DNA from: JACDHG01 sp963811585
GTDB taxonomy: Bacteria > Actinomycetota > Actinomycetes > Propionibacteriales > Nocardioidaceae
Reading direction: 5' to 3'
Assembly (NCBI GenBank): GCA_963811585.1
Contig: CAWERR010000003.1
Location: 62,001 to 126,000, forward strand
DNA length: 64,000 bases
The notes beneath the pieces were generated by a model, which made no database searches, was not told the origin of the DNA, and worked only from the letters and a program-made list of their open reading frames with translations. Every line of letters begins with the position of its first letter. Position 1 is the first letter of the stretch. Of the stretch, positions 1 through 12,350 are shown piece after piece. The position numbers and the translations under genes are program-made.

Positions 1-1231
1 CCTGGATGACCTCCTTCTGCACCTCGCCGTACAACGAGACTGAGGTCTCCTTGCGGCTTTCGTCGCGGCGCAGGTTGATCAGCGGGTCCTGCTCGGCCAG
101 CTGGACGAGCGCCACATGCAGCGAGCCCTTGTCGGTGGCACGGCTCGGAACGACGACCGTCTCCAGCGTCGGCGGGGCGAACTGACCGACCTCTGCGACA
201 TGCTCTGGCGATGCGCCGATCACGTCGCCGATCCGTACGTCGGATAGCCCCCACAGCTTGGCGATCTGCCCGGCAGTGACTGCATCACCGCGGACGGCCC
301 CACCCCGGTCGAACACGCTGATCGCGGTGACCTTCTGATCCAGGTCACGGATGGTCAGCCGGTCTCTCGTCCGGATGGTTCCGGCAAACATCCGAACGTA
401 GGCAATCTTCTCCCCCGCCGGGCCGCGTTCGACCTTGAAGACGGTGCCGGAGACCTCCTCGTCGGCGTTGTTCTCCGTTGCCGGCAGGAACTCCTTGATT
501 CCCGCCATGAGGGAGTCAACGCCCGCGCCGGTGATCGCCGAGCCGAAGAACACTGGGTGAACCAGGGCCCGCTTGGTCTGCGATGCGGCCTCCTGACGGA
601 TCTGGGTGTAGGACACCGCGGATTCGTCGTTGACGAACGCGGCCAAGAACTCGTCGTTGCCGTCGGCGAGCACATCGACGTGGCGGGATGCGAAGTCCTT
701 TTCGGCGGATGTGACCGGGGCCGACGCAGCCTCGCGTGTCCCCAGCTCGCAGGGCCGGGATCCCAGGGGGATGGTCGCCGGCGTGAGCTTGTCAGTGATG
801 CTCTCCAGCAGCCGCTCGTACTGCGCGCCACTGCGGTCGATCTTGTTCGCGAAAATGATCGTGGGGATGCGCAGGCGCCGCAGCGTCCGCATCAGCACCC
901 GCGTCTGCGGCTGCACCCCTTCCACGGCCGAGATAACGAGGATCGCGCCGTCGAGCACGTTCAAGACCCGTTCCACCTCTGCGATGAAGTCCGGGTGGCC
1001 GGGTGTGTCGATCAGATTGACCGTCAGGTCGTCGATCGCGAAGGAGACGACCGCGGACTTGATCGTGATGCCGCGTTGCCGTTCGAGCGCAAGCGAGTCG
1101 GTCTGGGTGCTGCCGTCGTCGACGCTGCCGATCTCGTCGATGACACCGGCGGCGTAGAGGAGCCGCTCGGTCAGAGTCGTCTTACCGGCGTCTACATGCG
1201 CCAGAATCCCTAAATTCAACGTGCGTAACAA
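1..1231 (-). CDS. TetM/OtrA-like ribosomal-protection translation GTPase (3' end outside window)
   Basis: This is a translation GTPase of the EF-G/Tet(M) group. It reads in one frame from the TTG at 1231 to the window edge (about 410 residues of a family usually near 640), so the C-terminal domains are missing. G1 is AHVDAGKTT close to the N-terminus, followed by RGITI (switch I), DTPGH (G3) and NKID (G4). The short lead into the P-loop resembles Tet(M) and Otr(A) more than canonical EF-G. Known relatives remove tetracycline from ribosomes, but many actinobacterial homologues have no tested role, so resistance is not claimed. An in-frame stop lies just upstream of 1231. The better ribosome-binding site belongs to an ATG at 1292 in another frame (next entry), so the true start is uncertain. 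Confidence 0.85.
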   Translation of the reverse strand, partial: MLRTLNLGILAHVDAGKTTLTERLLYAAGVIDEIGSVDDGSTQTDSLALERQRGITIKSAVVSFAIDDLTVNLIDTPGHPDFIAEVERVLNVLDGAILVISAVEGVQPQTRVLMRTLRRLRIPTIIFANKIDRSGAQYERLLESITDKLTPATIPLGSRPCELGTREAASAPVTSAEKDFASRHVDVLADGNDEFLAAFVNDESAVSYTQIRQEAASQTKRALVHPVFFGSAITGAGVDSLMAGIKEFLPATENNADEEVSGTVFKVERGPAGEKIAYVRMFAGTIRTRDRLTIRDLDQKVTAISVFDRGGAVRGDAVTAGQIAKLWGLSDVRIGDVIGASPEHVAEVGQFAPPTLETVVVPSRATDKGSLHVALVQLAEQDPLINLRRDESRKETSVSLYGEVQKEVIQ

Positions 1232-1292
1232 GCGTCATGTCCTGTTCATAGGTGGCCATTGCCGTGGGGGTGGACATGTGCGCCTGCCGCAT
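1182..1292 (-). other. Upstream ORF overlapping the GTPase start (leader peptide or displaced N-terminus)
   Basis: An ATG at 1292 has a good Shine-Dalgarno (AAGGAG at 1299-1304, 6 nt spacing). It opens a 36-codon frame that ends 47 nt inside the GTPase gene. Removing four bases (GTTA, near 1226-1229) would join this start to the GTPase frame and give M-T-L-R-T-L-N-L-G-I-L at the junction. Either the consensus carries a 4-base insertion and this is the real N-terminus, or it is a short leader ORF translationally coupled to the GTPase. Leader-peptide attenuation is known for tet(M), so the second reading is possible. The rest of 1293-1538 shows no gene. Confidence 0.4.
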
Positions 1293-1538
1293 CTCGGTCT
1301 CCTTGCTCGCTCGGTCTGTGGCATCAGTGCAACAGACGGGCCCTTCGCACAGCAACCGGTTTCTTGCTCGCTGACCCGGCCGGCGGACGGCCGCACGCTG
1401 CGGGCCGCCGACACCCGCCATCGGACAAAGCCCGGGTGACAAGGAACAATGGTCGCGCCCGTCCAGCCCACAAGCCGGGTGGTGTTACGACGATCGACAG
1501 CGGGTCGCCGTCCACGACGGACCCGAGCGAGGAGCACG

Positions 1539-3630
<2,092 letters not shown>

Positions 3631-3638
<8 letters not shown>

Positions 3639-6045
3639 CCGAACCCTCACCGGCACCTACCGCCTCCAGCTACACGCCGGGTTCACGTTCGCCGACGCAG
3701 CCAGAGTCGTGCCCTACCTGGCCGACCTCGGGGTCTCACACCTCTACCTGTCGCCGATCCTGCAGGCAGCCCCCGGCTCCCTGCACGGGTATGACGTCGT
3801 GGACCACAGCCGGGTGTCGGCTGATCTGGGTGGCGAGCCCGGTCTCGAAGTGTTAGCCGAGCAGGCGCACAGCCATCAACTCGGGCTGATCTGCGACATC
3901 GTGCCCAACCACATGGCGATCCCGGAACCGGAGCACCTCAACCGGCAGCTCTGGGACGTCCTGCTGCACGGACGCGCGTCGACGTATGCATCGTGGTTCG
4001 ACATCGACTGGGGGCTCTGCGGTGGCCGGCTCGGCATGCCCGTGCTGGGCGCGCCGCTCGACGACGTGATCGCAGCCGGCGAACTCGTCCTTGACACGGT
4101 CGACCTTGGCAGCCGCAACCCCGGCCACGACGACCGCCAGCAGGTGCTGCGGTACCACAACCATGTCTTTCCCGTCGCCCACACGGGTGACGGCGATGTC
4201 GCAGCCGTGGCCGCCCGGCAGCACTACCTGCTCGGCAGCTGGCGCGACAAGCGGGAGCTGCTCTGCCATCGCCGGTTCTTCGACGTGGACACGCTGATCG
4301 CGATCCGGGTCGAGGACCCGGTTGTCTTCGAAGCCAGCCATGCAGTCCTCGTTGAACTGCACGGCCGGGGCATCCTCGACGGCTTTCGCGTCGACCATCC
4401 CGACGGGCTCGCAGACCCAGAGGGCTACTTCGGTCTGCTCGCTGACGCCACCGACGGCGCATGGGTGGTGGCGGAGAAGATCCTCGAAGGTGACGAGCGC
4501 CTCCCCTCGCACTGGGCGGTCGCCGGCACCACGGGCTACGACGCGCTGAGTGTCATCCAGACCGCGGTTTCGCCGCGCACCGGCGATCAGCTCGACGCGC
4601 GGTGGCGCGAGATCGGCGACGGCACATCCCTGGCAGAGACCGAGATCGCTGCGAAGCGTCAGGTGCTCGACGAGCTGCTGACACCTGAGCTCGACCGGCT
4701 CGTCCGCCTCGCGACCCAGGCCGCCTCGGATGCCGGGCAGCCCGACCTCGACCCGTCGAGGCTGGAGGTCGCTCTCGCGGAACTGCTGGTCCACGTCGAG
4801 GTCTACCGCGCCTACCTGCGCCCTGGCACACCTGTTCCCGCCGAGTCGGCTCGCGGCCTAGACAGTCTGTTCGAGGCGGCGCTCGCGTCACGGCCCGAGT
4901 TCGCCGACGAACTGGTTCTGTTGCGCCGGCTGCTCGCCGATGTGGACACGCAATTCGAGGCCGGTCGCGACCTCGTCGTGCGCTTCCAGCAGGTCTGCGG
5001 ACCGGTGATGGCCAAGGGAGTCGAAGACACCACGTTCTACCGCTACAACCGACTGATCGCGCTTAACGAAGTGGGTGGCGACCCCGGCGCGCTTGACGAT
5101 GCCGGACCGGCTCGGCTGCACGCTTGGGCGGCATACCAACAAGAGCACGCTCCACTCGGCATGACGACGTTGTCGACCCACGACACGAAACGCAGCGAAG
5201 ACGTCCGAGCGCGTCTGCTCGCCGTTGCCGCGGACACCGACGCGTGGTGCGCTGCCTGGGAGGCGGTCCGATCTGTCGCGCGCGGCCACGACATCGACGA
5301 GCCGACGGCCTACTTCCTGTTCCAGACCCTGCTCGGTGCCTGGCCGATGAGCCGCGAACGAGTCAGGCCGTACGTCGAGAAGGCAATCCGCGAGGCCAAG
5401 CGCCACACCAGTTGGAACGACCCTGACTCCGAGTACGAGAAGCGAGTGCAGGCCTTTGCAGGTGCGTGCCTGGCCGACGAGGCAATGGGCACCAGCCTGG
5501 AGCGCGTCATCACCACGCACGCCGTGAAGATCGCAGCGGTCACCCTGTCGGCGAAGCTGCTGCAGCTGACGCTGCCAGGCATCCCGGATGTCTATCAGGG
5601 TTGCGAGGTCGTCTCGCTCTCACTGGTCGACCCCGACAACCGCCGCCCTGTCGACTTCGACAGACTCTCCTCGGTTCTTGTCCGACTTGACCATGGGCCG
5701 GCCGCCCCCGCTGGTTCTCACAAAGCGCTTCGGGAGGACAAGCTGCTGGTGACATCGCGCGCGCTGCGGCTGCGTCGCGACCTGCCGGCGCCGTTCGGCC
5801 TGGGCGCAACCTACGAACCGCTGTCGAGCCCCGCCAACGTCGTCGCCTTCGCCCGCACTCACGGGGACGAGCAGGTGGTCACGGCTGTCCGCTTCGCACT
5901 CGGTGAGACCCGGGTTTCCCTCCCGCGCGGGCACTGGCGCGACGTGCTCACCGACGTACGCCATGACGGCGAGGCCACATCGGGAGCTGAGTTGTTCAAC
6001 AGGCTGCCGGTTGCCCTGCTGGTCAAGGAGGCAGCGACCCGATGA
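3631..6045 (+). CDS. treY: Maltooligosyltrehalose synthase
   Basis: TreY (804 residues, GTG start) is an intramolecular transglucosylase. It converts the reducing-end alpha-1,4 bond of a maltooligosaccharide into a trehalose-type alpha-1,1 bond. GH13 motifs are in order: DIVPNHM, DGFRVDHPDGL, the acid/base Glu in VAEKIL, and STHDTKRSED. The long insertion between the second and third parts of the barrel is normal for TreY. The start overlaps the glgX stop by 8 bp and the stop overlaps treZ as ATGA, so the three genes are probably translationally coupled. Confidence 0.96.
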
Positions 6046-7830
6046 CGTTCATAGTCTGGGCACCCAACGCCCGCGAGTCGGTCACGCTTCTCATAAACGG
6101 CACAGCGCTCGTCGAGGGTACGGCACATCCCATGCAGCGGGTTGAGCACGGCTACTGGGAGTCCGACGTCGAACCACTGGACGGGATGCGCTACACCTTC
6201 AGCCTCGACGGCGGCGAGCCGCGGGCCGATCCACGCGCCCTCCGGCTGCCCGAGGGTCCCGAAGGTCCAGCCGAGGTCTTCCATCTCCACGAGTTCCCCT
6301 GGACGGACGACGCCTGGCGCGGCATCCCGCTGCCTGGCTCGGTCATCTACGAGGTCCACGTCGGCACGTTCACGCCCGACGGCACGCTCGACGCGGCCAT
6401 CGAGCGACTCGACCATCTCGTAGAGCTCGGCGTCGACTTGGTGGAGCTGATGCCGATCGCCACGTTCCCCGGCCGCAACGGCTGGGGCTACGACGGTGTC
6501 GGCCTGTACGCCGTGCACGAACCTTACGGTGGGCCCGAGGCGCTGGCCCGGTTCGTCGACGCCTGCCACGGCCGCGGACTCGGCGTCTGTCTTGACGTCG
6601 TCTACAACCACTTCGGACCGAGCGGCAACCACCTCAGCGAGTTCGGGCCGTACTTCACCGACCGCTACGGCACCCCGTGGGGGCAGGCGCTCAACCTCGA
6701 CGGTCCCGAGAGTGATGAGGTGCGCCACTTCATCATCGACAACGCTCTGCTGTGGCTGCGCGACTTCCACATCGACGGGCTCAGGCTCGATGCCGTGCAC
6801 GCGCTGTATGACGACAGGGCCGTCACGCTGCTGGAGGAACTGTCAGGACAAGTCAGCGCGTTGTCGACCGGTTCGGGTCGGCCGCTGTGGCTCATCGCCG
6901 AGTCCGACCGCAACGACCCGCTGACGGTGACACCGCGTGAAGCCGGCGGCCTCGGTTTGCATGCGCAGTGGGCCGACGACGTACACCATGCGCTGCACGT
7001 TGTGCTCACCGGCGAGACCCAGGGCTACTACGAGGACTTCGCCGCATCCGGATGCGCTCGCGAAGGTGCTCGGCGGCGTCTTCCTCCACGACGGCAGCTA
7101 CTCGACCTTCCGTCGACGCACCCACGGTCGCCCGGTCGACCGCGCCCGCACCGCCGGCTGGCGGTTCCTGGTGTCGATGCAGAACCACGACCAGGTCGGC
7201 AACCGCGCGACTGGCGACCGGCTGTCGGCCACGCTGCCGCCGGGGCGGCTGGCGGCCGGGGCGGCGTTGCTGCTGACGTGCCCCTGCACGCCGATGCTGT
7301 TCATGGGTGAGGAGTGGGGCGCGACGACCCCGTGGCAGTACTTCACCGACCACACCGACGTCGGGATCGCCGAGGCAGTGCGACGCGGCCGACGTGACGA
7401 GTTCGCCACCCACGGGTGGGCGCGGGCCGACGTACCCGACCCGCAGTCCGAAGAGACCGTCCGCCGGTCGCGCCTCGACTGGTCTGAGCGCGACCAACCT
7501 GAACACGCGCGGTTGCTTGCTTGGTATGCCGCTCTGCTGCGGCTGCGGCGGGAGCGGCCGGAGCTCGGCGACCATCGTCTCGACCTGGTCGAGGTCGACC
7601 ACGACCACCAGACTGACACCGTGATCGTCCTCCGTGGAGGTCAGCGCGTCGTCGTCAACCTGAGCGCAGAGCCGCGTCGCGTCGAGCTCCGCGTCGACGA
7701 CCCGGAGTCACTCGAGGTGGTCCTGGCCTGGGACGCCGACGCGACCCGTCTCGTCGGTACGGCGCTGGAGATCCCGCCCGACTCCGCGGCCATCGTCGGG
7801 CCCGACTCGCAGGCACGCAGAGGTCGGTAA
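6042..7830 (+). CDS. treZ: Maltooligosyltrehalose trehalohydrolase (one frameshift)
   Basis: TreZ releases trehalose from the maltooligosyltrehalose made by TreY. An N-terminal E-set domain is followed by a GH13 barrel with DVVYNHFGPSGN, DGLRLDAVHAL, the Glu of IAESDRND and NHDQVGN. The frame changes near 7045: a single extra C in GCCGCATCC breaks the protein. Without it the reading continues as ...DFADPDALAKVLGG and ends at 7830, giving 595 residues, the normal family length. I treat this as a consensus error or a recent indel in an otherwise complete gene. Confidence 0.92.
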
Positions 7831-7831
7831 G

Positions 7832-8399
7832 GGCATGCAGCATCTCGCCGCGTAGACCGACGCAGTCGTGGCGCCAGAACGCCTCGGCATACACGAGGGT
7901 GCCGGTCATCCAAGGCTCGTATGACGACAACGTCATCACCTGGAAGGCCGCCTCCGGGATCCGCAGCGACGGCGTCGGAAGCCCAGCTCGCCAGCCGCAA
8001 CAAACCCAAAGCGGCGGTAGTAGTCCGGCCCTCCCTCGAGGAAGACGAGCGGCTCGTCGCGTGTGCCCACCTCATGCAAGGCGTGACGCATCAACGCCGA
8101 GCCGATCCCGCGGCCCTGCGACGACGGCGCCACGGCGAGCGGACTGAGCACCAGCACGTCGACCAGGCGCTCGCGGTGCGTCCAGAAGGCTGCGGGTGAA
8201 CAACACGTGACCCGACGAGCTCGACCGTCGCGCTCGGCCACAAAGGACAAGCCGTCGATCCAGGCGTCGCTCGACACGCAGGCTCGCGAGCAGCTCGGCG
8301 ATGACGGGGTCCTCGAAGGTCGTCGACACTCGAGAGCAGCCACGGCGCCGCCTCGCCGGCGCCTTCGGGACGCAGCACCACACCCACATCGCCGGTCAT
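7832..8399 (-). CDS. GNAT-family N-acetyltransferase (frame broken at about five places)
   Basis: Fragments in three frames join into one GNAT enzyme: an N-terminal part near SDAWIDGLSFVAERDG, the acetyl-CoA loop in SPLAVAPSSQGRGIGSALM, and the C-terminal EGGPDYYRRFGFVAAGELGF plus a tail ending near FWRHDCVGLR. Acetyl-CoA is the expected donor; the substrate cannot be told. The ATG at 8399 overlaps the rsgA stop (ATGA), so the genes are coupled. The 3' end is uncertain: the last frame has no stop until 7655, antisense to treZ, and the family normally ends near 7840. About five 1-base shifts in 570 bp make this one of the most error-dense genes here. Confidence 0.75.
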
Positions 8400-9473
8400 G
8401 GGCGGCGTTGGCCAAGGTTGCGTTGCTGCTCGGTGATGTACTTCCACTTCTTCCGCTGATCGGCGCGAAGCCGGGCGTCCGTGCGAGCTGCCATCCACGC
8501 AAGCTCGCGCTGCAGCCGGAACCAGCTCTCCAGCCGACGCTCCGACAGGCGGTTGTCCGCGACGGCCGCAAGCAGGGCACACCCCGGCTCCGATTGGTGG
8601 CTGCAGTCCCGGAACTGGCACTGCCCCTTGAGCGCCTCGATGTCGGGGAAGGTGGCCGCCAGGCCCTCGTCGGCATGCTGCAGGCCGACGCCCCGCAGCC
8701 CCGGGGTGTCGATCACCGCGCCGCCGCCGGGGAGCGCCACCAGCTCGCGCCGCGCGGACGTGTGCCTGCCCTTGCCGTCGTCGCGGATCGGCAGGGTGGT
8801 CAGCACATCGGTGCCGACCAGTGCGTTGGTCAGCGAGGACTTGCCATGACCGGATGCGCCGAGCGAGTCCGATCGTCTTGCGGTACTCGACCAGCGCGCG
8901 AACCTCCGCAATCCCTTCTCCGGTCACGGTGCTGCAGACGATGACCTCAACGCCGGGAGCAGTCAGGCGCACGTCGGCGGCCAGCATCTCGCCATCTCCG
9001 ACCAGGTCGGCCTTGGTGAGCACGACGACGGGCTGCGCATCGCTTTCCCAGGCAAGCGCCAGCATTCGCTCGATCCGCGACAGGTTGGGCTCGGGGTGCA
9101 GCGCCACCACGATGGCGAGGGTGTCGACGTTCGCGACGAGCACCTGCCCTCGCGACGTGCCCGCCGCGTCGGCCCGGACGACCGACGTACGTCGTGGAAG
9201 CACCGTCTCGATCGTGATGGGGCCGTCAGGCCAGGTGCGCATCAGGCACCAGTCGCCGGTGCACGGTGCTGCGAGCGAGTCGGCCGCGACGGCGTCGAGC
9301 AGTGCGGAGCCGTACGTCGCCCGGATCGGTCCGCGGCCGGTCACCACCGTACAGACTCCTCGGTCGACGCGGGCAACCCTGCCGGGTGCATCGGCACACG
9401 GGTACGCCGAAGCGAGCTCTCGCCAGGACTCATCCCAGCCGAGCTCACCCAAGTCGAGCAGCGGCGCCGTCAC
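8396..9473 (-). CDS. rsgA: Ribosome small-subunit-dependent GTPase RsgA (one frameshift)
   Basis: RsgA is a circularly permuted GTPase that checks late 30S subunit maturation. An N-terminal OB-fold region is followed by TKADL (G4), then the P-loop GASGHGKSSL, DTPG, and a C-terminal zinc site (C-x-F-R-D-C-x-H with a later C in CQFRDCSHQSEPGC). An extra C near 8866 breaks the frame just before the P-loop; without it the product is 358 residues. The GTG at 9473 was chosen because TACCCT (9480-9485) ends six bases upstream, which suggests leaderless transcription, and because the longer open frame lacks homologous residues. Confidence 0.9.
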
Positions 9474-9479
9474 ATCGGA

Positions 9480-9485
9480 AGGGTA
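9480..9485 (-). promoter_or_regulatory. -10 element of rsgA, leaderless
   Basis: TACCCT on the minus strand lies six bases before the GTG start of rsgA. This fits the recurring arrangement in this window in which transcription would start at or next to the start codon. Confidence 0.6.
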
Positions 9486-9547
9486 AGCCGGGCCCAACGC
9501 CCAGCGCACCGCAATATTTCGTCGCCATTCAATGTAGATGTCGTCAA

Positions 9548-10528
9548 TCAGATGTCGTCGATGTCGGTGGGTTGGTTGCTTCGCTGCCACCTTCGCGGCC
9601 GCAACCGGCGGAGCAGCTCGAGGCGTGCGCCTGCCGTGGAGGACTCCGGGAAGACCCGGTCGAACGCCGCATTGAGTGCGGCGCCGATGAGTACGGCGAG
9701 GGACGTGAGGTAGAGCCAGAGCAGCACGGCGATCGGCGCCGCCAGCGGCCCGTAGATCGACGTCTTCGCCGTCTCCAAGGTGATCCGCAGCAGATAGCTG
9801 CCGAGCACCCAGATCATGAAGGCCAGCACGGCGCCGGGGATGTCATAGCGCCACGACGTCCGCACCGGGACCGACAGGTGGTAGAGCGTGGTGAGGAACG
9901 CGATGCTCAGGATCACGACCATCGGCCAGTAGGACGGGTTGAGCAGGTCGATCGCGCTCCGGCAGCAGCCTTGTCGACGAGTGCGCGGACCCGCCAGGAC
10001 GAGCGGCAGCACAATGACGCCGACGACAAGGCCGATGACATACAGGCGTGAACGACAGCATCCGGGTGCGGACGATCCCGCGCCGGCCACCAAGGCCGTA
10101 CATGATCGTGATCGTGTCGACGAAGACGTTGAGGGCGCGCGAGCCCGACCACAGGGCCAGCACGAAGCCGAGCGAGACCACGTCGAAGCGGGCTCCTGGA
10201 ACACCCGGTTCATCGTCGGGGCGACGATCCGGTGCACAGACTCGTGGGTGAGCACCTGGCCGGAGATCTCGATGATTTCTCGTTCTGAGGTAAACGATCT
10301 GGCCCGGGTCGACCTGCCTGAGGATGAAGTAGATGCTGCCGGCCAGCCCGAAGACCAGGGGTGGCAGCGACAGGATGGCGAAGAACGCCGCCTCTGCGGC
10401 GAGCCCCGTTACGCGGTAGCGAAAGCAGGAGCCGACCGTCGAAGCGAGCAGCCGCCAGGCTGGTTGCTCGGATGTTTGTCAGTGACAGGCGTCTCGGCGA
10501 CTCACCCCTCTACCGACTCCGACGCCAT
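9548..10528 (-). CDS. YihY/BrkB-family inner-membrane protein (frame broken at several places)
   Basis: Joined fragments give a YihY protein of about 325 residues with several membrane helices. The diagnostic N-terminal part reads RVTGLAAEAAFFAILSLPP, followed by LALWSGSRALNVFVDTI, the helical LYVIGLVVGVIVLPLVL, and a C-terminal half with YHLSVPVRTSWRYDIPGA and LWLYLTSLAVLIGAALNAAF. The function of the family is unsettled; the old label ribonuclease BN is incorrect. At least five indels are needed to read it through, including near 10480, 10285, 10050 and 9960. The ATG at 10528 is chosen because a TACCGT -10 hexamer stands seven bases upstream. Confidence 0.82.
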
Positions 10529-10534
10529 GCGGCC

Positions 10535-10541
10535 TACGGTA
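10535..10541. promoter_or_regulatory. Overlapping divergent -10 elements (yihY and a rightward start)
   Basis: The heptamer TACGGTA is a -10 candidate on both strands. On the minus strand TACCGT is seven bases from the yihY ATG (10528). On the plus strand TACGGT is six bases from an ATG at 10547. If both work, the two RNA polymerases would compete for the same DNA. Confidence 0.5.
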
Positions 10542-10546
10542 TCGAC

Positions 10547-10693
10547 ATGAATCCGCTCATCGCAGTACTTGCCGCAACAACGTCCGTGCAGCTGGTCGTG
10601 ATAGCGACCGGGCGTACGGCCACGCACGGAGTGGTACGCGTCCAGCTCGCTGGTCGCAGGCAGGGTCGGAAACGAGTGCCTAGGCTGATCCCC
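10547..10693 (+). other. 49-codon open frame running into glyA; N-terminal extension or small gene
   Basis: An ATG six bases after a TACGGT hexamer opens a frame that reaches the glyA start without a stop. The sequence (MNPLIAVLAATTSVQLVVIA...) begins with a hydrophobic stretch unlike any SHMT. It could be a small membrane peptide whose stop codon was lost to an indel, or simply an untranslated leader. I do not recognise it. glyA has its own -10 hexamer at 10681. Confidence 0.3.
10681..10686 (+). promoter_or_regulatory. -10 element of glyA, leaderless
   Basis: TAGGCT is followed by seven bases and then the glyA ATG at 10694. There is no Shine-Dalgarno sequence, so leaderless translation is expected. 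Confidence 0.6.
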
Positions 10694-12143
10694 ATGACCG
10701 CTGTGCCCGAGACACCGATTGCCACCGCGACTGCCGCGTACCAGTCCGCGCTGGAGGTGATCGGGTCCGTCGAGCCGCGGATCGCAGCCGCCACGCGGGC
10801 CGAGCTGGCCGACCAGCGGGCGTCGCTGAAGCTGATCGCGAGCGAGAACTACGCGTCGCCCGGCGGTGCTGCTCACGATGAGCAGCTTCCTCTCCGACAA
10901 GTACGCCGAAGGCACGATCGGTCACCGCTTCTACGCGGGGTGCCAGAACGTCGACACCGTCGAGTCGATTGCCGCCGAGCACGCGCGCGAGCTGTTCGGC
11001 GCGCCGTACGCCTACGTCCAGCCGCACTCCGGCATCGACGCCAACCTGGTCGCCTTCTGGGCGATCCTCGCGACCCGATCGAGGGGCCTGCGCTGGAGAA
11101 GCTGGGTGCGAAGAACGTCAACGACCTCTCCGAGGCCGACTGGGAGACAGTGCGCCACGAGCTCGGCAACCAGCGGATGCTCGGCATGTCGCTCGACGCC
11201 GGCGGCCACCTCACGCACGGCTTCCGTCCCAACATCAGCGGCAAGATGTTCCACCAGCGCAGCTACGGCACGGACCCCGAGACCGGCCTGCTCGACTACG
11301 ACCGGGTGGCGGCGACGGCTCGCGAGTTCAAGCCGCTGGTGCTGATCGCCGGCTACTCGGCGTACCCGCGTCGGGTGAACTTCGCGAAGATGCGCGAGAT
11401 CGCCGACGAGGTCGGTGCGACCTTGATGGTCGACATGGCGCACTTCGCCGGTCTGGTGGCCGGCAAGGTCTTCACCGGCGACGAGGACCCGATCCCGCAC
11501 GCCCACGTCGTCACCACGACGACCCACAAGTCCCTGCGCGGACCGCGCGGCGGGCTCGTGATGGCCACCGAGGAGTACTCCGGCGCCGTCGACCGTGGCT
11601 GCCCGATGGTGCTGGGCGGCCCGCTGTCGCACGTGATGGCTGCGAAGGCAGTCGCGCTCGCCGAGGCACGCCGACCCGAGTTCAGGACGTACGCCGCACA
11701 GGTCGCAGCCAACGCGCAGTCCCTGGCCGAGGGCTTCACCAGGCGTGGCGCCAACCTGGTCACCGGTGGCACCGACAACCACTGGTGCTGCTCGACGTCT
11801 CGTCGTTCGGGGTGACCGGCCGACAGGCGGAGTCGGCACTGCTCGATGCCGGCGTCGTGACCAACCGCAACTCGGTCCCCAACGACCCCAACGGCGCCTG
11901 GTACAGCAGCGGCATCCGGCTCGGCACGCCTGCGCTCACCACCCGCGGCTTCGGCCACGACGAGTTCGACCGGGTCGCGGCCCTGATCATCGAGGTGCTG
12001 GAGAACACCAGCCCGAACAGTGGCCCCAGAGGGGCCCGTCGAAGGCGAAGTACACGCTCGGCGACGGCGTGGCCGACCGGGTCAAGTCGGCGTCCGCCGA
12101 GCTGCTGGACGCGCACCCGCTCTACCCCGGCCTCGAGCTCTGA
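10694..12143 (+). CDS. glyA: Serine hydroxymethyltransferase, long form (about five indels)
   Basis: This PLP enzyme interconverts serine and glycine with tetrahydrofolate. Frames join to about 480 residues: LKLIASENYASP, the region YAEGTIGHRFYAGCQNVDTVE, DMAHFAGLVAGKV, the PLP-lysine motif TTTTHKSLRGPRGG, and NRNSVPNDP near the C-terminus. It is longer than common bacterial GlyA (about 420) because of a segment around KMFHQRSYGTDPETGLLDYD, so it belongs to a divergent long subtype. Indels: extra G near 10864, missing base near 11083, missing C near 11784, and two extra bases near 12027-12040. Each repair restores family sequence, so the gene is probably intact in the organism. Confidence 0.9.
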
Positions 12144-12237
12144 AGGCGCTCAAGCACCGGTCGCGACGATACCGGTGACTTGGGGACAATCGTTCGACAG
12201 GGGTTGCACAAGTTTTCTGAACCGTACGCCGCCTAGC

Positions 12238-12274
12238 GTCTCATTATTTGAATCGCGATCTTGAATATTGAGAC
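12238..12274. promoter_or_regulatory. Inverted repeat upstream of the sulfur-assimilation operon
   Basis: A 37-bp imperfect dyad has outer arms GTCTCA and TGAGAC and inner TATT/AATA matches around a CGCGAT centre. It lies in an AT-rich patch unusual for this DNA, 77 bp before the leader-peptide frame. A second hairpin (GCGAC 12287-12291 with GTCGC 12301-12305) follows. The dyad could be an operator for a sulfur-responsive repressor; no specific regulator is recognised. Nothing else is seen in 12144-12350. Confidence 0.45.
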
Positions 12275-12350
12275 GATCGTTTGCCAGCGACATACCTCAG
12301 GTCGCGAACGATTTCTCCCATGACCTCGCCCGCGCTCTCCGTACGTCCTC

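Noticed and set aside
1..1231. Acquired tetracycline-resistance gene
   Set aside because: No mobile element or base-composition change is seen, and chromosomal TetM/OtrA-like GTPases are common in Actinobacteria without proven resistance.
1449..1538. N-terminal extension of glgX
   Set aside because: Basic low-complexity residues without a ribosome site; the ATG at 1539 has one and matches the family start.
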